From NCBI GenBank assembly GCA_963971405.1, contig OZ020491.1, forward strand, positions 9,046,855 through 9,110,854: a stretch of 64,000 nt of DNA. The letters are read 5' to 3'. Each line of letters starts with the position of its first letter. Within the stretch, counting starts at the first letter, position 1. This DNA is from Psococerastis gibbosa (taxonomy: Eukaryota > Arthropoda > Insecta > Psocodea > Psocidae). Positions 53,984 through 63,619 of this stretch are shown here, piece by piece. A program made the translations under genes and the position numbers. Under the pieces are notes generated by a model. The model was not told the origin of the DNA. It searched no databases and was given only the letters and a program-made list of their open reading frames with translations.

Positions 53984-54146
53984 GTGCCTATCTGTATCAG
54001 GCGCATGGGCTTTTCTAGTAATGCATCTGTAAATTAAATTGCACTATCGCTAAAAATTAATTTGGCTTGGTAGCCTACACCCACTTTTCCCTGAATGGCC
54101 CCCTCCGAAAATCTGTCCTGCCGTCCTGGACCTTCCCTTGCCTAGC

Positions 54147-54329
54147 CAGGGACGGATCCTTGGGGGGGGCGGTGGGGGCGGTCGCCCCCCCCGAGAAAAA
54201 TAGCTTTATACTAGATAGAATGGATTTTTGAAGGAAATGAAGAGAAATTGTTACTCAAGTAAGGGAAACGCGATATTTTTCAGGTCACCGCCCCCCCCCC
54301 CCCGAAAACTTTTTCTGAAACCGTCCCTG
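54147..54329. mobile_element. hAT-like poly-G MITE, perfect 8-bp target duplication
   Basis: TGCCTAGC at 54139-54146 and 54330-54337. Terminal inverted repeats CAGGGACGG / CCGTCCCTG. A G-rich tract lies just inside the left end and C13-14 near 54290-54303. 183 bp. Confidence 0.93.
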
Positions 54330-54339
54330 TGCCTAGCCT

Positions 54340-54640
54340 ACAGGTCATAACTGTTTTTTGTACTATACTGTATTGTACAAGATTGGGAAATGAATCATTC
54401 ACTCATTCATTAATTCTATGGTAAATCCGCCTCTAATTATGAGCAACCAACGTTTATGTAACAAGTTGACTACGACACTTAAAATTCCGGGGAGATTTTA
54501 ATAATGTTATCTTTGTCAATACTTTGGGTTTAGTAAAAAAAACAAAATAACTGGTAAATTTTCATCTTACTTACATTTTAGTCTTTGATGGATGATCATC
54601 GGAGTCAGCACCTTTTCTATTCTTCATATTCTTATTCACC
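54340..54640. other. Short gap, nothing recognised
   Basis: No gene or element end is seen. Confidence 0.3.
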
Positions 54641-54641
54641 A

Positions 54642-54827
54642 CAGGCCCGCAACCAAGGGGGGGGGGGGCAAGGGGGTCATGCCCCCCCCAAATTTGATTA
54701 AAAAATAATAAATCATTTAAGAGTTTTAGCTAAAACTACTAAAATCACTACGGATGTATACTTATAATTTATAAAAATATATGTTCTTGCCCCCCCCCCC
54801 CCAAATAAAATCCTGGCTATGGACCTG
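54642..54827. mobile_element. hAT-like poly-G MITE, degenerate duplication
   Basis: CAGGCCCGCAACCAAGG at the left mirrors CCTGGCTATGGACCTG at the right. The flanks ATTCACCA and ACTCTCCA agree at 6 of 8. G12 lies near 54658 and C14 near 54789-54802. 186 bp. Confidence 0.7.
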
Positions 54828-54829
54828 AC

Positions 54830-55795
54830 TCTCCAGCTGCTTTAGAGTAGCCCGTAGCTTCTTGAACACCACTCTTCGACACAACCCCTTTCTTTCCTAT
54901 GGTTACGCCAACGATAGGCCTATTTCTCGCAGATCACTCTGTATAGCCTAGGCTATATCTCGTACGTACTTCCCATTTGGAAAAAGTCCAATTGCCAAAG
55001 CACTGCCCATATTTTTGAAGTGGTTTTTAAAAGATCGGCTCAATTTTATACCTGGTAATTGGAAACATTTCTTAGATAGATTTAAATTATTGTACTGTAG
55101 CTATTGGCGGTCGGCCGTAAGATATAAAGTTAAAAATATGCCAAGCCATAATATGAAAATTTCAATTGGAGATGATTCGTTTTGCGTTGGCACCTCTCAA
55201 AAGGTATCGCAGAGCCACCATTGGCTCGAAAAGAGGGTGGAAATATCCTACTCTGTGATTGGTGGGTATGCCAGTTAATGATTTCCCGTCAGGAGCAGAT
55301 TTCTGCAGATAATAGCTCCTTTATATATACGGAGCCTGCGGCTGATGGCCTGCCCTCCCTCTCCCCCCCCCCCTCCTTTCCACCTCCTCAACCAAAGAGT
55401 GGGCACCTTCTGTACACAATGTACATAATCCAGTACCCAATTTCACTGAATTAAATTGGAATAATATGGTAGCCTACCTACATGGCTACATGTGAATTGA
55501 TACGAAATAAAATTGTAGGTAGCCTACTTACTTCCAAATACCTGTTCGCAGAACAATCAAACACTTAATTGCTATATTTGGAGGTCTGATGGGTTATTTT
55601 ATTTATTTATTTATTTATTTTTAAATCTTAACGCTACGCGATATTATGTTTATGTGTAGTGCAATAGTATGGTTTTGAATGGGGTTGGTGTTGCGTGCAC
55701 TATTGTCGTTCCGCCAACTGCTACAAAGCGCGCTAGACAACGAGTTGCCCAGGTACCGTCCACAACAGTTTGCCTTTGTCTATAATGTACGATTT
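54830..55795. other. Intergenic DNA, nothing assigned
   Basis: An 87-codon plus frame at 55015 has no recognisable domain. A TTTA microsatellite lies at about 55595-55622. Confidence 0.3.
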
Positions 55796-55797
55796 TT

Positions 55798-56115
55798 GCT
55801 TTCCAATTTCTACGTAGTATAAGGAAAGCTTTTTGATGGTCACAATGTTCGATTCTGAGATTTCAACATATTTCCACGTTTTGAGGTCCCAGGAACACCA
55901 AGAAGTGGTTTTTACGAAATGTCTATCTGTTGCTCTGTCTGTTCATCGATTTCCGGGCAAATTACTCAGTCGCTTTTGATGAAAATTGGCATGTACGTTC
56001 ACAAAAGTCATACCTCGAGACCATTTTTTTAATTTGTATTTTATATTTTTTTATATCGTAGTCGTTGTTAATGTCAATAAAATGCGGGGGGTCGCTTGCC
56101 CCTTGATAGTTCAAC
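55798..56115 (+). repeat. 0.85-kb repeat B, partial copy
   Basis: CTTTCCAATTTCTACGTAGT to the CTTGCCCCTTGATAGTTC block, with the section between CATACCTCGAGACC and GCGGGGGGTCGC mostly deleted. A G18 tract follows at about 56156-56173 outside the recognisable copy. Confidence 0.75.
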
Positions 56116-56217
56116 TGAAACACCAAAGAGAAGCATATTTTAGGTCTCTAATCCTGGGGGGGGGGGGGGGGGGTTAGCTCCTAGGTAGCTACGCCCGTGG
56201 GAAAAATGAACGGAAAC

Positions 56218-56330
56218 GGGATTCTGCCAGTCTCTACACACTATGCAATCGGAGACCTGTCGTAACTCAGCACAGGTATTAATTAAAATGGCGACTGAAG
56301 AGGATGCATTCATTGAATTGCTTAGTTACA
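56218..56330 (+). repeat. Second SINE-like family, partial copy
   Basis: CACTATGCAATCGGAGACCT, GTCGTAACTCAGCACAGGTA, GCGACTGAAGAGG and TGCATTCATTGAATTG follow 9690-9780 with a deletion of the CAATC block. Confidence 0.55.
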
Positions 56331-56334
56331 CAGA

Positions 56335-57690
56335 AGATACAATAGTAGGGGACGCGAACATACAGTATATCACTCTGTCAGCGATCAGACACAGAGCACC
56401 GTGGTGAATAATTCACAAAAACACTTGAAAACAACGAGTATACACCAATAAATACAATTTATAATATTCATAGTGTGGAACCAATTGGGGATGGGGAGTA
56501 GCTTGTGTCCAAAGCAGACGCTATATAGGGACAGCCACGTGGCCGAGCGTATGGTGGCCGTTCGCAAAAATCTAACGCTTCAACAGCTTCTCTAATGCTC
56601 TATTTGCATAACTGTTTGCATTCATGACCCACAAGCCTTATTGTTCTTGTGTTTGCTGACAGCCTCAATTTGTGGGAAGATTTTTGGTCTCGTTTTTATT
56701 TCCATTGGCGAAGGTTTTTTGATATTTTTTAGATCGATCAAAATGTAATTCGAACATAACGTACTAATAGATACACTATGCGGTAACAGGTATACGGTAT
56801 CGTATATTTTATTTGTATATTTTTCCAACTTTACTGCAGTGGAAATGCGCAAAATCCTACTATTTTGGTATATTCGATACTCTGCATACTTACTTGACTT
56901 CCTTTTGGGGAGTCCGATATAACGGCAGGCTATATACTGTACAAATGTAAACATGATTTATAACATGAGTAGGCTAATTTATAGTCCAACATTCTATTGC
57001 AAAATATTGCACCCATCGAGTGTTTGCTAAGAACAAAATTTTTACGAATATTTATGATTAAGTGAATATTATACCTACTGCGTATATCTAATATACTAGG
57101 TTGCCTATCTAAATTAGGCCGCGAGTAGTTTTAATTAAATTATCGTTAATTGATTTTTGAGAAAAAATTACACTCGTTTGTATTTTGAATAAAATATCGT
57201 CACTTCATGGCAATATACAGTATATACAGTATAAAGACTGTGAATAATCACTGATGCCGTTGCTGTGGCCGCACCGCTTCACTACTAGGTGGAAACAGGT
57301 ATGATTTTGATACATTTATGCCCCATAACGTACATGAATTATTTATATTGTATATCACATGAATACATGATAGCTAATTAATTTTGGTTCTGTGTCTTAT
57401 GGTATAGGAACTGTTGCTTAATTAAATCTGGCCGCAAGTAAAGATTGCTGACTGTTAAAGACGGTAAAGCTTTAAGGTAGAGTGAGAGAGATAGTGCGTA
57501 ACGTCACTTGTCAGATGAAGGTAGAGATAGAATTACGAACTCCAAAACAGTGTGGTTGTTATGATAGAATAAAAATGTCGCAGTTGTTTAGAAATCAACT
57601 TAATAACTCAACTGTATTTAAAGGAATTGAAACACGGAATGGAAGCACTGTCTTTGATTCCATTAATCCATATAGACGGTATATAGGTAT
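56335..57690. other. AT-rich intergenic DNA, nothing recognised
   Basis: A 110-codon minus frame at 56622-56954 lacks any domain or splice context. No repeat boundary is seen. Confidence 0.35.
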
Positions 57691-57694
57691 ATTT

Positions 57695-58010
57695 ATATTT
57701 GCCAACGCCCTTACCACGTTTATTCCATGAGAGCAGAACATATTTCAAACTGCGGCAAACTTGGTAGTGTGCCCAGCGTTGGCAGTGGAACATGGCGTGT
57801 CGAGTCCTGGTCACCTCCGATTTAATCGTGTGACTTTACCATGTTCCCCAAGTGGTTCGGAATCCACTATAATCAGGAGGTCCACCCTGTCAGTCAACTC
57901 CCCTTGATGAAGGAGTCTGCCTTAAGGTGCCTCAAGTTAATAAACAGACTCACTGCCCCCGCCAGGCTAACAGGGTTGCTGAAAGCAGAAATGCTGAAAG
58001 CAACAATATA
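57695..58010 (-). repeat. Foldback-family fragment adjoining SINE
   Basis: GCCAACGCCCTTACCACG, TTTCAAACTGCGGCAAACTT, GAGTCCTGGTCACCTCCGAT, AAGTGGTTCGGAATCCAC and CAGGGTTGCTGAAAGCAGAA match one arm of 29796-30515. The SINE starts 6 nt further on. Confidence 0.75.
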
Positions 58011-58015
58011 TACAG

Positions 58016-58181
58016 GACATGTAGAGTAGTGGTACAGACTCCGACTTTCACCCGAAAGGATGTTGGTTCGAGTCCCACACTTGCTACATTTTCTGGCCTT
58101 GCTTGGGAGGGCATGTAAAGCAGGCGGTCCCGGGTCTTCCTAGTTGGATGTAAGAGAGGGCTTTATAGCCCTAACTACAAA
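58016..58181 (+). mobile_element. SINE 1, left part, split by jockey-like insertion
   Basis: A box TAGAGTAGTGGTACAG, B box GGTTCGAGTCC and the body to GGCTTTATAGCCCTAACTAC. The right part (GTTGGCTTAGTAATAGAA) resumes at 60344 and runs to about 60396 with a TTTA tail. Relative to intact copies about 9 nt (TCCGCTAGG) are missing at the join. Confidence 0.88.
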
Positions 58182-60090
58182 AAAAATAATATCTGACCTT
58201 AAAGAAAAAAGGAAATGTTTTGATAAAATGAAGGGTATTCCTAATGCACCAGCAAGCATATGTAACCGCTACAAGTCTCTCAGGAAGAGTATTAAATTGC
58301 AGATAAAAACTGCATACCGCTGTTTTTCCCAAAATTGTGAATCTAATATTTCAAAGGATCCCAAGAAAGTATGGAATCTCACCAGGGACAAACTGGACGT
58401 TAAAAAATGTACTCCTAACTCCCTTTCTTTCAACGGTAATGTTTTTTCAAACCCTGGTGACATAGCATCAGAGTTTGCTAATATGTTTGGTTCCTTGTAT
58501 ATTGAGGACAATAGTCTTGATTGTATTCTTGATAACATTTTACCGAGCACTTCAAATGTATTTGTAAGTGTCTATATTACTGAGGATGAAGTAGTCGCTG
58601 CTCTTAAAAAACTTAAAGTCTCCCTTTCTTGTGGTCCGGATCTGATTCCATCCTTTCTTTATAAGGCCTGTGACATTTGGTTAGCCAAACCTTTGTGTTT
58701 TCTGTTTAACCTTTGCATTAAGTCCTCCATTTATCCAGACTTGTGGAAGATTTCTCGGGTATGTCCTATCTTTAAGAAGGGTGATAGGAATAAGGGAGAG
58801 AACTATAGGCCAATTTCCAATCTTGACGCCGTTTCGAAATGTTTTGAAATCATTCTGTACGATCGAATTATGTCTAACGTGAATGGAGCCATTTCACCTA
58901 AACAGCATGGTTTTCTGAAGGGTCGATCAACCACAACCAATCTCGTGGCTTTCTCTAACTTTATTGGTGATGCCTTATCTAAGAAGATACAAGTTGACAC
59001 AGTGTATTTCGATTTTAAATCCGCTTTTGACCATGTTAACCACTCCCTATTAATTTTAAAACTTTTAAGTAATTTTGACATACCTCCATATCTCATTTTA
59101 ATTCTAAAGTCATACCTAACGTCAAGGTCTCAGTTTGTTTCCTATGGGGGTGCCATTTCCGACGCTTTTCGCGTCCTCAGTGGTGTTCCACAGGGCAGTA
59201 TCCTTGGCCCTCTTCTCTTTATTCTTTTCTTAAATGACTTACCTGGTTTTCTCTCATTTGACAATGTTTTGTTGTATGCCGATGACCTAAAGGTTTTCAA
59301 TACGGTCGAAAATAGTTGTGATGTAGATTATATGCAAAGTATCATAGATCTAGTTGCAGAATGGGCGATGTTGAATAAAATGACTATTCACAGTGGTAAA
59401 TGTGAGCTGGTGAGTTTTTGTACAGGTACACAATCTGTATATTCTTATGTTCTAAACGGGAGCACACTTAAAAGGAGCTCGACAATTAGAGATTTAGGAG
59501 TTGTTTTTACATCAAATTTTACCTTTAAACCCCATGTAGAGGAAATTGTGAAGGCGGCAAACAGAGTTCTTAGTTTTGTCATTCGGATGTCTTACCATTT
59601 CTCAAATTCATCAACACATAAGCTCCTTTATAACGCACTTGTTAGATCTAGACTTGAGTATGCATCCGTTGTGTGGCGACCGGAGGCTGAATCCCTGTCA
59701 ATTTCGATTGAGAAGGTCCAAAAGCGCTTTCTGCGCTATCTCCATTACAGGCGGCACGGGATTTATCCCCACTACGCCAATCATCCGGTTAGAACTTCCC
59801 AACTTCTTGCTGAGTTTGAGATGAGCTCGCTCAGGAATAGGAGGGTGTCTGCGGACTGTATATTCTTCCACAAATTAATAAACGGTATGCTAGATGCCCC
59901 CACTATACTTGAAAGGGTTCAGCTCAGAGTCAATGTGAGGAACACAAGATTAAGAACTCTGTTTGTGGCTAACTCTCTATCCAAGGTTCCACTGTCTAGA
60001 ATTTTAAAAACAATCAACGAACACGGTGATCTAGACCCGTTTTGCAGCCTACCTCTTTTTAAAATTTGTTTACGGGGTTTTTTAAATTGA
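58144..60090 (+). CDS. Jockey-like reverse transcriptase, intact frame without endonuclease
   Basis: 648 codons counting from an ATG that lies in SINE sequence; the element-derived protein starts near residue 13. RT landmarks: YRPISNLDAV 221-230, motif A VYFDFKSAFD 287-296, motif B SGVPQGSILGPLLF 346-359, motif C LLYADD 376-381, then thumb and the RRHGIYPHYANH tail. Catalytic Asp residues are present and there is no stop or frameshift, so the copy is young. The missing endonuclease makes autonomous transposition unlikely. The open reading across the SINE junction is probably fortuitous, although it would give a fusion start. Confidence 0.92.
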   Translation: MDVREGFIALTTKKIISDLKEKRKCFDKMKGIPNAPASICNRYKSLRKSIKLQIKTAYRCFSQNCESNISKDPKKVWNLTRDKLDVKKCTPNSLSFNGNVFSNPGDIASEFANMFGSLYIEDNSLDCILDNILPSTSNVFVSVYITEDEVVAALKKLKVSLSCGPDLIPSFLYKACDIWLAKPLCFLFNLCIKSSIYPDLWKISRVCPIFKKGDRNKGENYRPISNLDAVSKCFEIILYDRIMSNVNGAISPKQHGFLKGRSTTTNLVAFSNFIGDALSKKIQVDTVYFDFKSAFDHVNHSLLILKLLSNFDIPPYLILILKSYLTSRSQFVSYGGAISDAFRVLSGVPQGSILGPLLFILFLNDLPGFLSFDNVLLYADDLKVFNTVENSCDVDYMQSIIDLVAEWAMLNKMTIHSGKCELVSFCTGTQSVYSYVLNGSTLKRSSTIRDLGVVFTSNFTFKPHVEEIVKAANRVLSFVIRMSYHFSNSSTHKLLYNALVRSRLEYASVVWRPEAESLSISIEKVQKRFLRYLHYRRHGIYPHYANHPVRTSQLLAEFEMSSLRNRRVSADCIFFHKLINGMLDAPTILERVQLRVNVRNTRLRTLFVANSLSKVPLSRILKTINEHGDLDPFCSLPLFKICLRGFLN

Positions 60091-60342
60091 CGATATTCAT
60101 TCATTCATTCATTCATTCAAAAAATATTGTGACATTTTATATTGAACAATTGCATGTGTTACGTTCATACTGTGCTATCTGTTTGACAAATCGTTAAGAT
60201 GCTATTTTTATTTTTATTTTTCTCCTACTGATTGTTTTTAGGGTATTGTTTATATGTTTTAAATTGTAAGTGATGTCTTATTTGGACTGTGTCTGTTGGC
60301 AACGAAATACAAGCTTATTTATTTATTTATTTATTTATTTAT
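58182..60342 (+). mobile_element. Jockey-like non-LTR retrotransposon, 5'-truncated
   Basis: Begins in the RT part of the ORF with A8 at the junction and ends with a TTTA microsatellite (about 60314-60342). The 3' UTR of 250 nt also has an ATTC run (60096-60119) right after the stop. The 5' half with the apurinic-type endonuclease is missing, a common result of incomplete target-primed reverse transcription. No target duplication is visible; about 9 bp of SINE target are lost. Confidence 0.88.
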
Positions 60343-60399
60343 GTTGGCTTAGTAATAGAACAAAAAAGTCATTATATTTGTTTATTTATTTATTTATAT

Positions 60400-62635
60400 T
60401 TATAGCAATGAGTACGAGTAACACCCAGTGTTTCAATTTTTAGTAGCTCCTCTGGTGTGACAGTGCTTCTTGACTTGTATTCTCACGCATAGTAAATAGC
60501 CTACTGTACTCTACTCGCAAATTAGTCCCACAAAATTGGCTCGAACGTCATCTCGTTAACTACCGACTTCCCCCTAAAATTAGCCCTTTACCTCCTTTTA
60601 ACTTGACAACCAGACTAGAAACCATAGTCATCAACTACGGTTAGGGCGGACAGTTCTTCGTAACTACCAGCAGCCCTTCAATTGCCCTTGTAATGCCGAG
60701 TGTGATGAAGATTTCACAGAGACACGTGACCACCACGTGTCCCACCGAATACTAGGTCATGTATTTGCCAAAGACACGTGTATACGAAACCTTTTCTCTA
60801 TCACATACAAATGCTGCTTTCGAATTCAATGAGATTTGTCAAATTTTTAATCTGTATTTTATTTTATTCTTGGGTTGGAAAGCCAGTGCCGTTGTGCCGC
60901 AAGAGATAAGCTGTTTGGCTAATTTTTAATAGCTTTTGTTATATGCGGTTGGATAGTCCGGTGCATATTGCAGAGCTAGGGTTGCCAGATTTGCAAAACA
61001 TAGAAACCTGACAGGGAGGAAATGGGCCATTCTATCTAAATTTATATAAATTTTTCAAAATAAAAGGTCATTTTTTTCTAGTCTTAAATTTTGTGAATTT
61101 TGAGGAACATTATGTCATAGTAGCTAGCAAGTTAGCCGTAGTCTAGCGTAACTTAACAATAAAAATGTATAAAATGACAGTAGACATTTTTAAATTCTGT
61201 ATTTTTTTAAATAATTTCGTTATATCTATCCTCCAGAAAGCAAATTGTTGCACACTCGAGCGAAAAAACCGGATAAAGCATTGTCCGGACAAACATTTAT
61301 TTTTTCACCGAAGAGAGGTACGAAAAACCGGACTGTCCGGTGAGTGTTAAATTTGCGACCGAATTGTCCGAATTCAACATAGTATCAGGAACGTAATTAC
61401 ACATTCGAATAGTAGGCTATTGTATTTTTGGTGCACTGCTTTCAATGGTGGATCAAGGGTAATTACCACTAGCGCGGGGAGCAAACAAGAAAAATAGGCC
61501 CCTTTCTCCCAAGCAGTTTATGTATAAATTTAAGAACTGTGGCATCTCTGGGGAGGGAGGCCGGAGACCCGGTGGTCTTACCCTGGGGAAAAATTTGAAA
61601 GTGTGTGTATGTGCGGAAAAGTACGCAACCGTGCGCCCCCTCCTAGAATGCCACAGACTGCTTTTGTCCCACTCAATGTACGATAGGTAGGCTACCGTAC
61701 CTAAAATGCTGGAGTTGTTGAAATTTCTTCTCGAAAAGAGAATTTTATGATTTTTCTTCGTTAAGGTAATACTTTCGGGCAAACATATCGTATATTATAA
61801 CCACTAATGATCTGGACAAACGGTGTGTGTGTGTGTGTGTAGGGGGGGGGGGGGGTGGTGGTTTCAGCGGTCTATAATTGGTCTATGAGCAAATTAACCC
61901 TCGTATTTTTAGTTTTTTTGCACTAAGTCGAACTTCTCACATTTCAATCGTTAAGTCATTTAAACTCATAAATATGGTAAAAGTTATAAAGTGGAAAAAA
62001 TGCTCTTCTTAATTTTGATATGCTTACATATATGGTATATTGGCCATAGTTTTGGAACTCCTTCAACCTGCTGACATCCTCATTGACCGTTATTTTTAAC
62101 AAATTAAGTACCATAACAGTGGCCGATCTGTATCTGTGCCTGTATCTGTATCTGTATCGACCGATTAGTAATAAAAATTTAATAATAAATTAGTAAATAA
62201 ATAAATAAATAATAAACATAATCTAAGCGTAGAGGAATATTTTTTGACATCTTAATTATCATAAGTAAACAACGATCGATACCTATTTCATGACAAAATT
62301 TAATTTGCTCTAAAATGGAAAATGGAGGGCTTCATTTGCTCTAGATCTCTAAATAATAATCTATCTTGATGCAGTGGAATCCGGGCGGGCCGCGGCTAAT
62401 CTAAAATAGTACCTACTGTACCTTCTTCCATTCTGATTAGAATCATACCATAATATCATCTGACTACTAGGTACTATTATAACGTATTTGATTTAATATA
62501 TACAGTAATTATAGCCTATTTCAAATCTTTATATTCATAATTTATTGTGGCTCAAAAGCACCTGCCACCAGAAAAGTCTGTGAGGACTTATCAAGAGAAC
62601 TTTTCGTATAACCCGATATAATATACATTATATAC
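60400..62635. other. Intergenic DNA, nothing recognised
   Basis: Contains a GT microsatellite (61825-61840) followed by G14 (about 61842-61855), and AAAT repeats at 62190-62215. No gene, RNA or element boundary is supported. Confidence 0.4.
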
Positions 62636-62639
62636 ACAT

Positions 62640-62795
62640 AACTTACTTAACTTAACTTAGTTAGGCGCATCCAGTCGGGGGGACATTTGGCCGCTGCCAC
62701 TTTACACCACGCCTGACGCCATCTCGCTCATCATTCCAGTCTCGCTAGCGGGTGACGGTGGCGTGCACATCTTCGAGCACTTGTCCATCCATCTG
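62640..62795 (-). pseudogene. Non-LTR 3'-end remnant with AAGT/TTAAG tail
   Basis: Minus frame: DGQVLEDVHATVTR, stop, RDWNDERDGVRRGVKWQR, a few codons, TAA, then GCGCCTAACTAAGTTAAGTT and TAAGTAAGT. The layout (DW-x5-11-R-x-x-W-x-R, CGCC, TAAG tail) parallels the element at 1226-1613, so it is probably the same or a sister family. Confidence 0.55.
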
Positions 62796-62799
62796 ATGT

Positions 62800-63190
62800 A
62801 TACAAGGTACGTCAAATACATAACATATACTGTATATAACATCAATGAGCATCAAATAGGTACATTGGACGTCAGGTTTGGTTGGCAAAGTGGGATGTTG
62901 TAGTTATGGTATTATATACATAACATAACATAAGACATAACCCGATCTTATTCTCTTCTTTCGTTTCAATTTTAGGATTTCCTGCTGAGGTTTACTCAAA
63001 GACATTATGTGTCAAGGAAGTCGCGGTGACTTAAAAGAGGCGAGGGAAGAGGAAGTGGAAGTGTGGATGAGACTACAAGGCATACCCCGGACTGTGAAGC
63101 GGCGCGGACGATAAAGAAGGAAAGGAAGAAAAAGAAAAAAAAAGCCTATTTATAGCCTATTACTGTTATAATCATATCATTTAATTCATC
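62800..63190. other. Intergenic DNA, purine-rich stretch
   Basis: A GA-rich segment at 63035-63145; no gene or element end. Confidence 0.3.
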
Positions 63191-63199
63191 ATAAGTAGC

Positions 63200-63481
63200 C
63201 AGGCACGGATCTAGAATGAGACCAAGGAGGGGGCTAAGATTAAATTTCGATTTTTTTTTAAATTGGGCTGAAATATTGGGGTTTTACGCATTTTCAGAGC
63301 AATAAGGGTTCTATATTATAGGTAATTAATACAATCGAGCACATGGGGGGCCCGGGGCCTCCCCCGGGAGACAATTTGTGAAAAATAGAACTGAAATAGT
63401 GGGGTTTCACGCATTTTGAGGACCCTAATGGGGGGGGGGGGCTACAGCCCCCATAGCCCCCCCCCCGTAGATCCGCGCCTG
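63200..63481. mobile_element. hAT-like poly-G MITE, perfect 8-bp target duplication
   Basis: TAAGTAGC at 63192-63199 and 63482-63489. CAGGCACGGATCTA and (inverted) CAGGCGCGGATCTA ends. The interior GGGGTTTTACGCATTTTCAG and GGGGTTTCACGCATTTTGAG are a tandem pair homologous (inverted) to 53509-53983. G tracts lie near 63430-63440. 282 bp. Confidence 0.93.
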
Positions 63482-63489
63482 TAAGTAGC

Positions 63490-63610
63490 CTACGACCATG
63501 GCACATCAGCCCTTCTGTATAGTTTGAGATAAAATCCGGAACGTTGTCAACAAACATGAGAACTATAAACAGAGCTGGAGGGTCCAGCGGCTGCCCAATG
63601 ACTTGTGCCC
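63490..63610 (-). pseudogene. Possible jockey-like RT fragment (motif B region)
   Basis: Minus frame: IGQPLDPPALFIVLMFVDNVPDFIS lines up with PQGSILGPLLFILFLNDLPGFLS of the element at 58144 if two residues are inserted. Flanking codons are not recognisable in any frame. Weak but specific. Confidence 0.3.
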
Positions 63611-63619
63611 TCAAATTTG

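Noticed and set aside
55015..55278. 87-codon plus frame
   Set aside because: No recognisable family or splice pair; kept only as unassigned DNA.
56622..56954. 110-codon minus frame
   Set aside because: Lys/Ile/Tyr-rich composition typical of random AT-rich DNA, no domain, no splice context.
58144..58180. Natural start of the jockey-like protein
   Set aside because: These codons belong to the SINE; the element begins at 58182, so the ATG is not its own.
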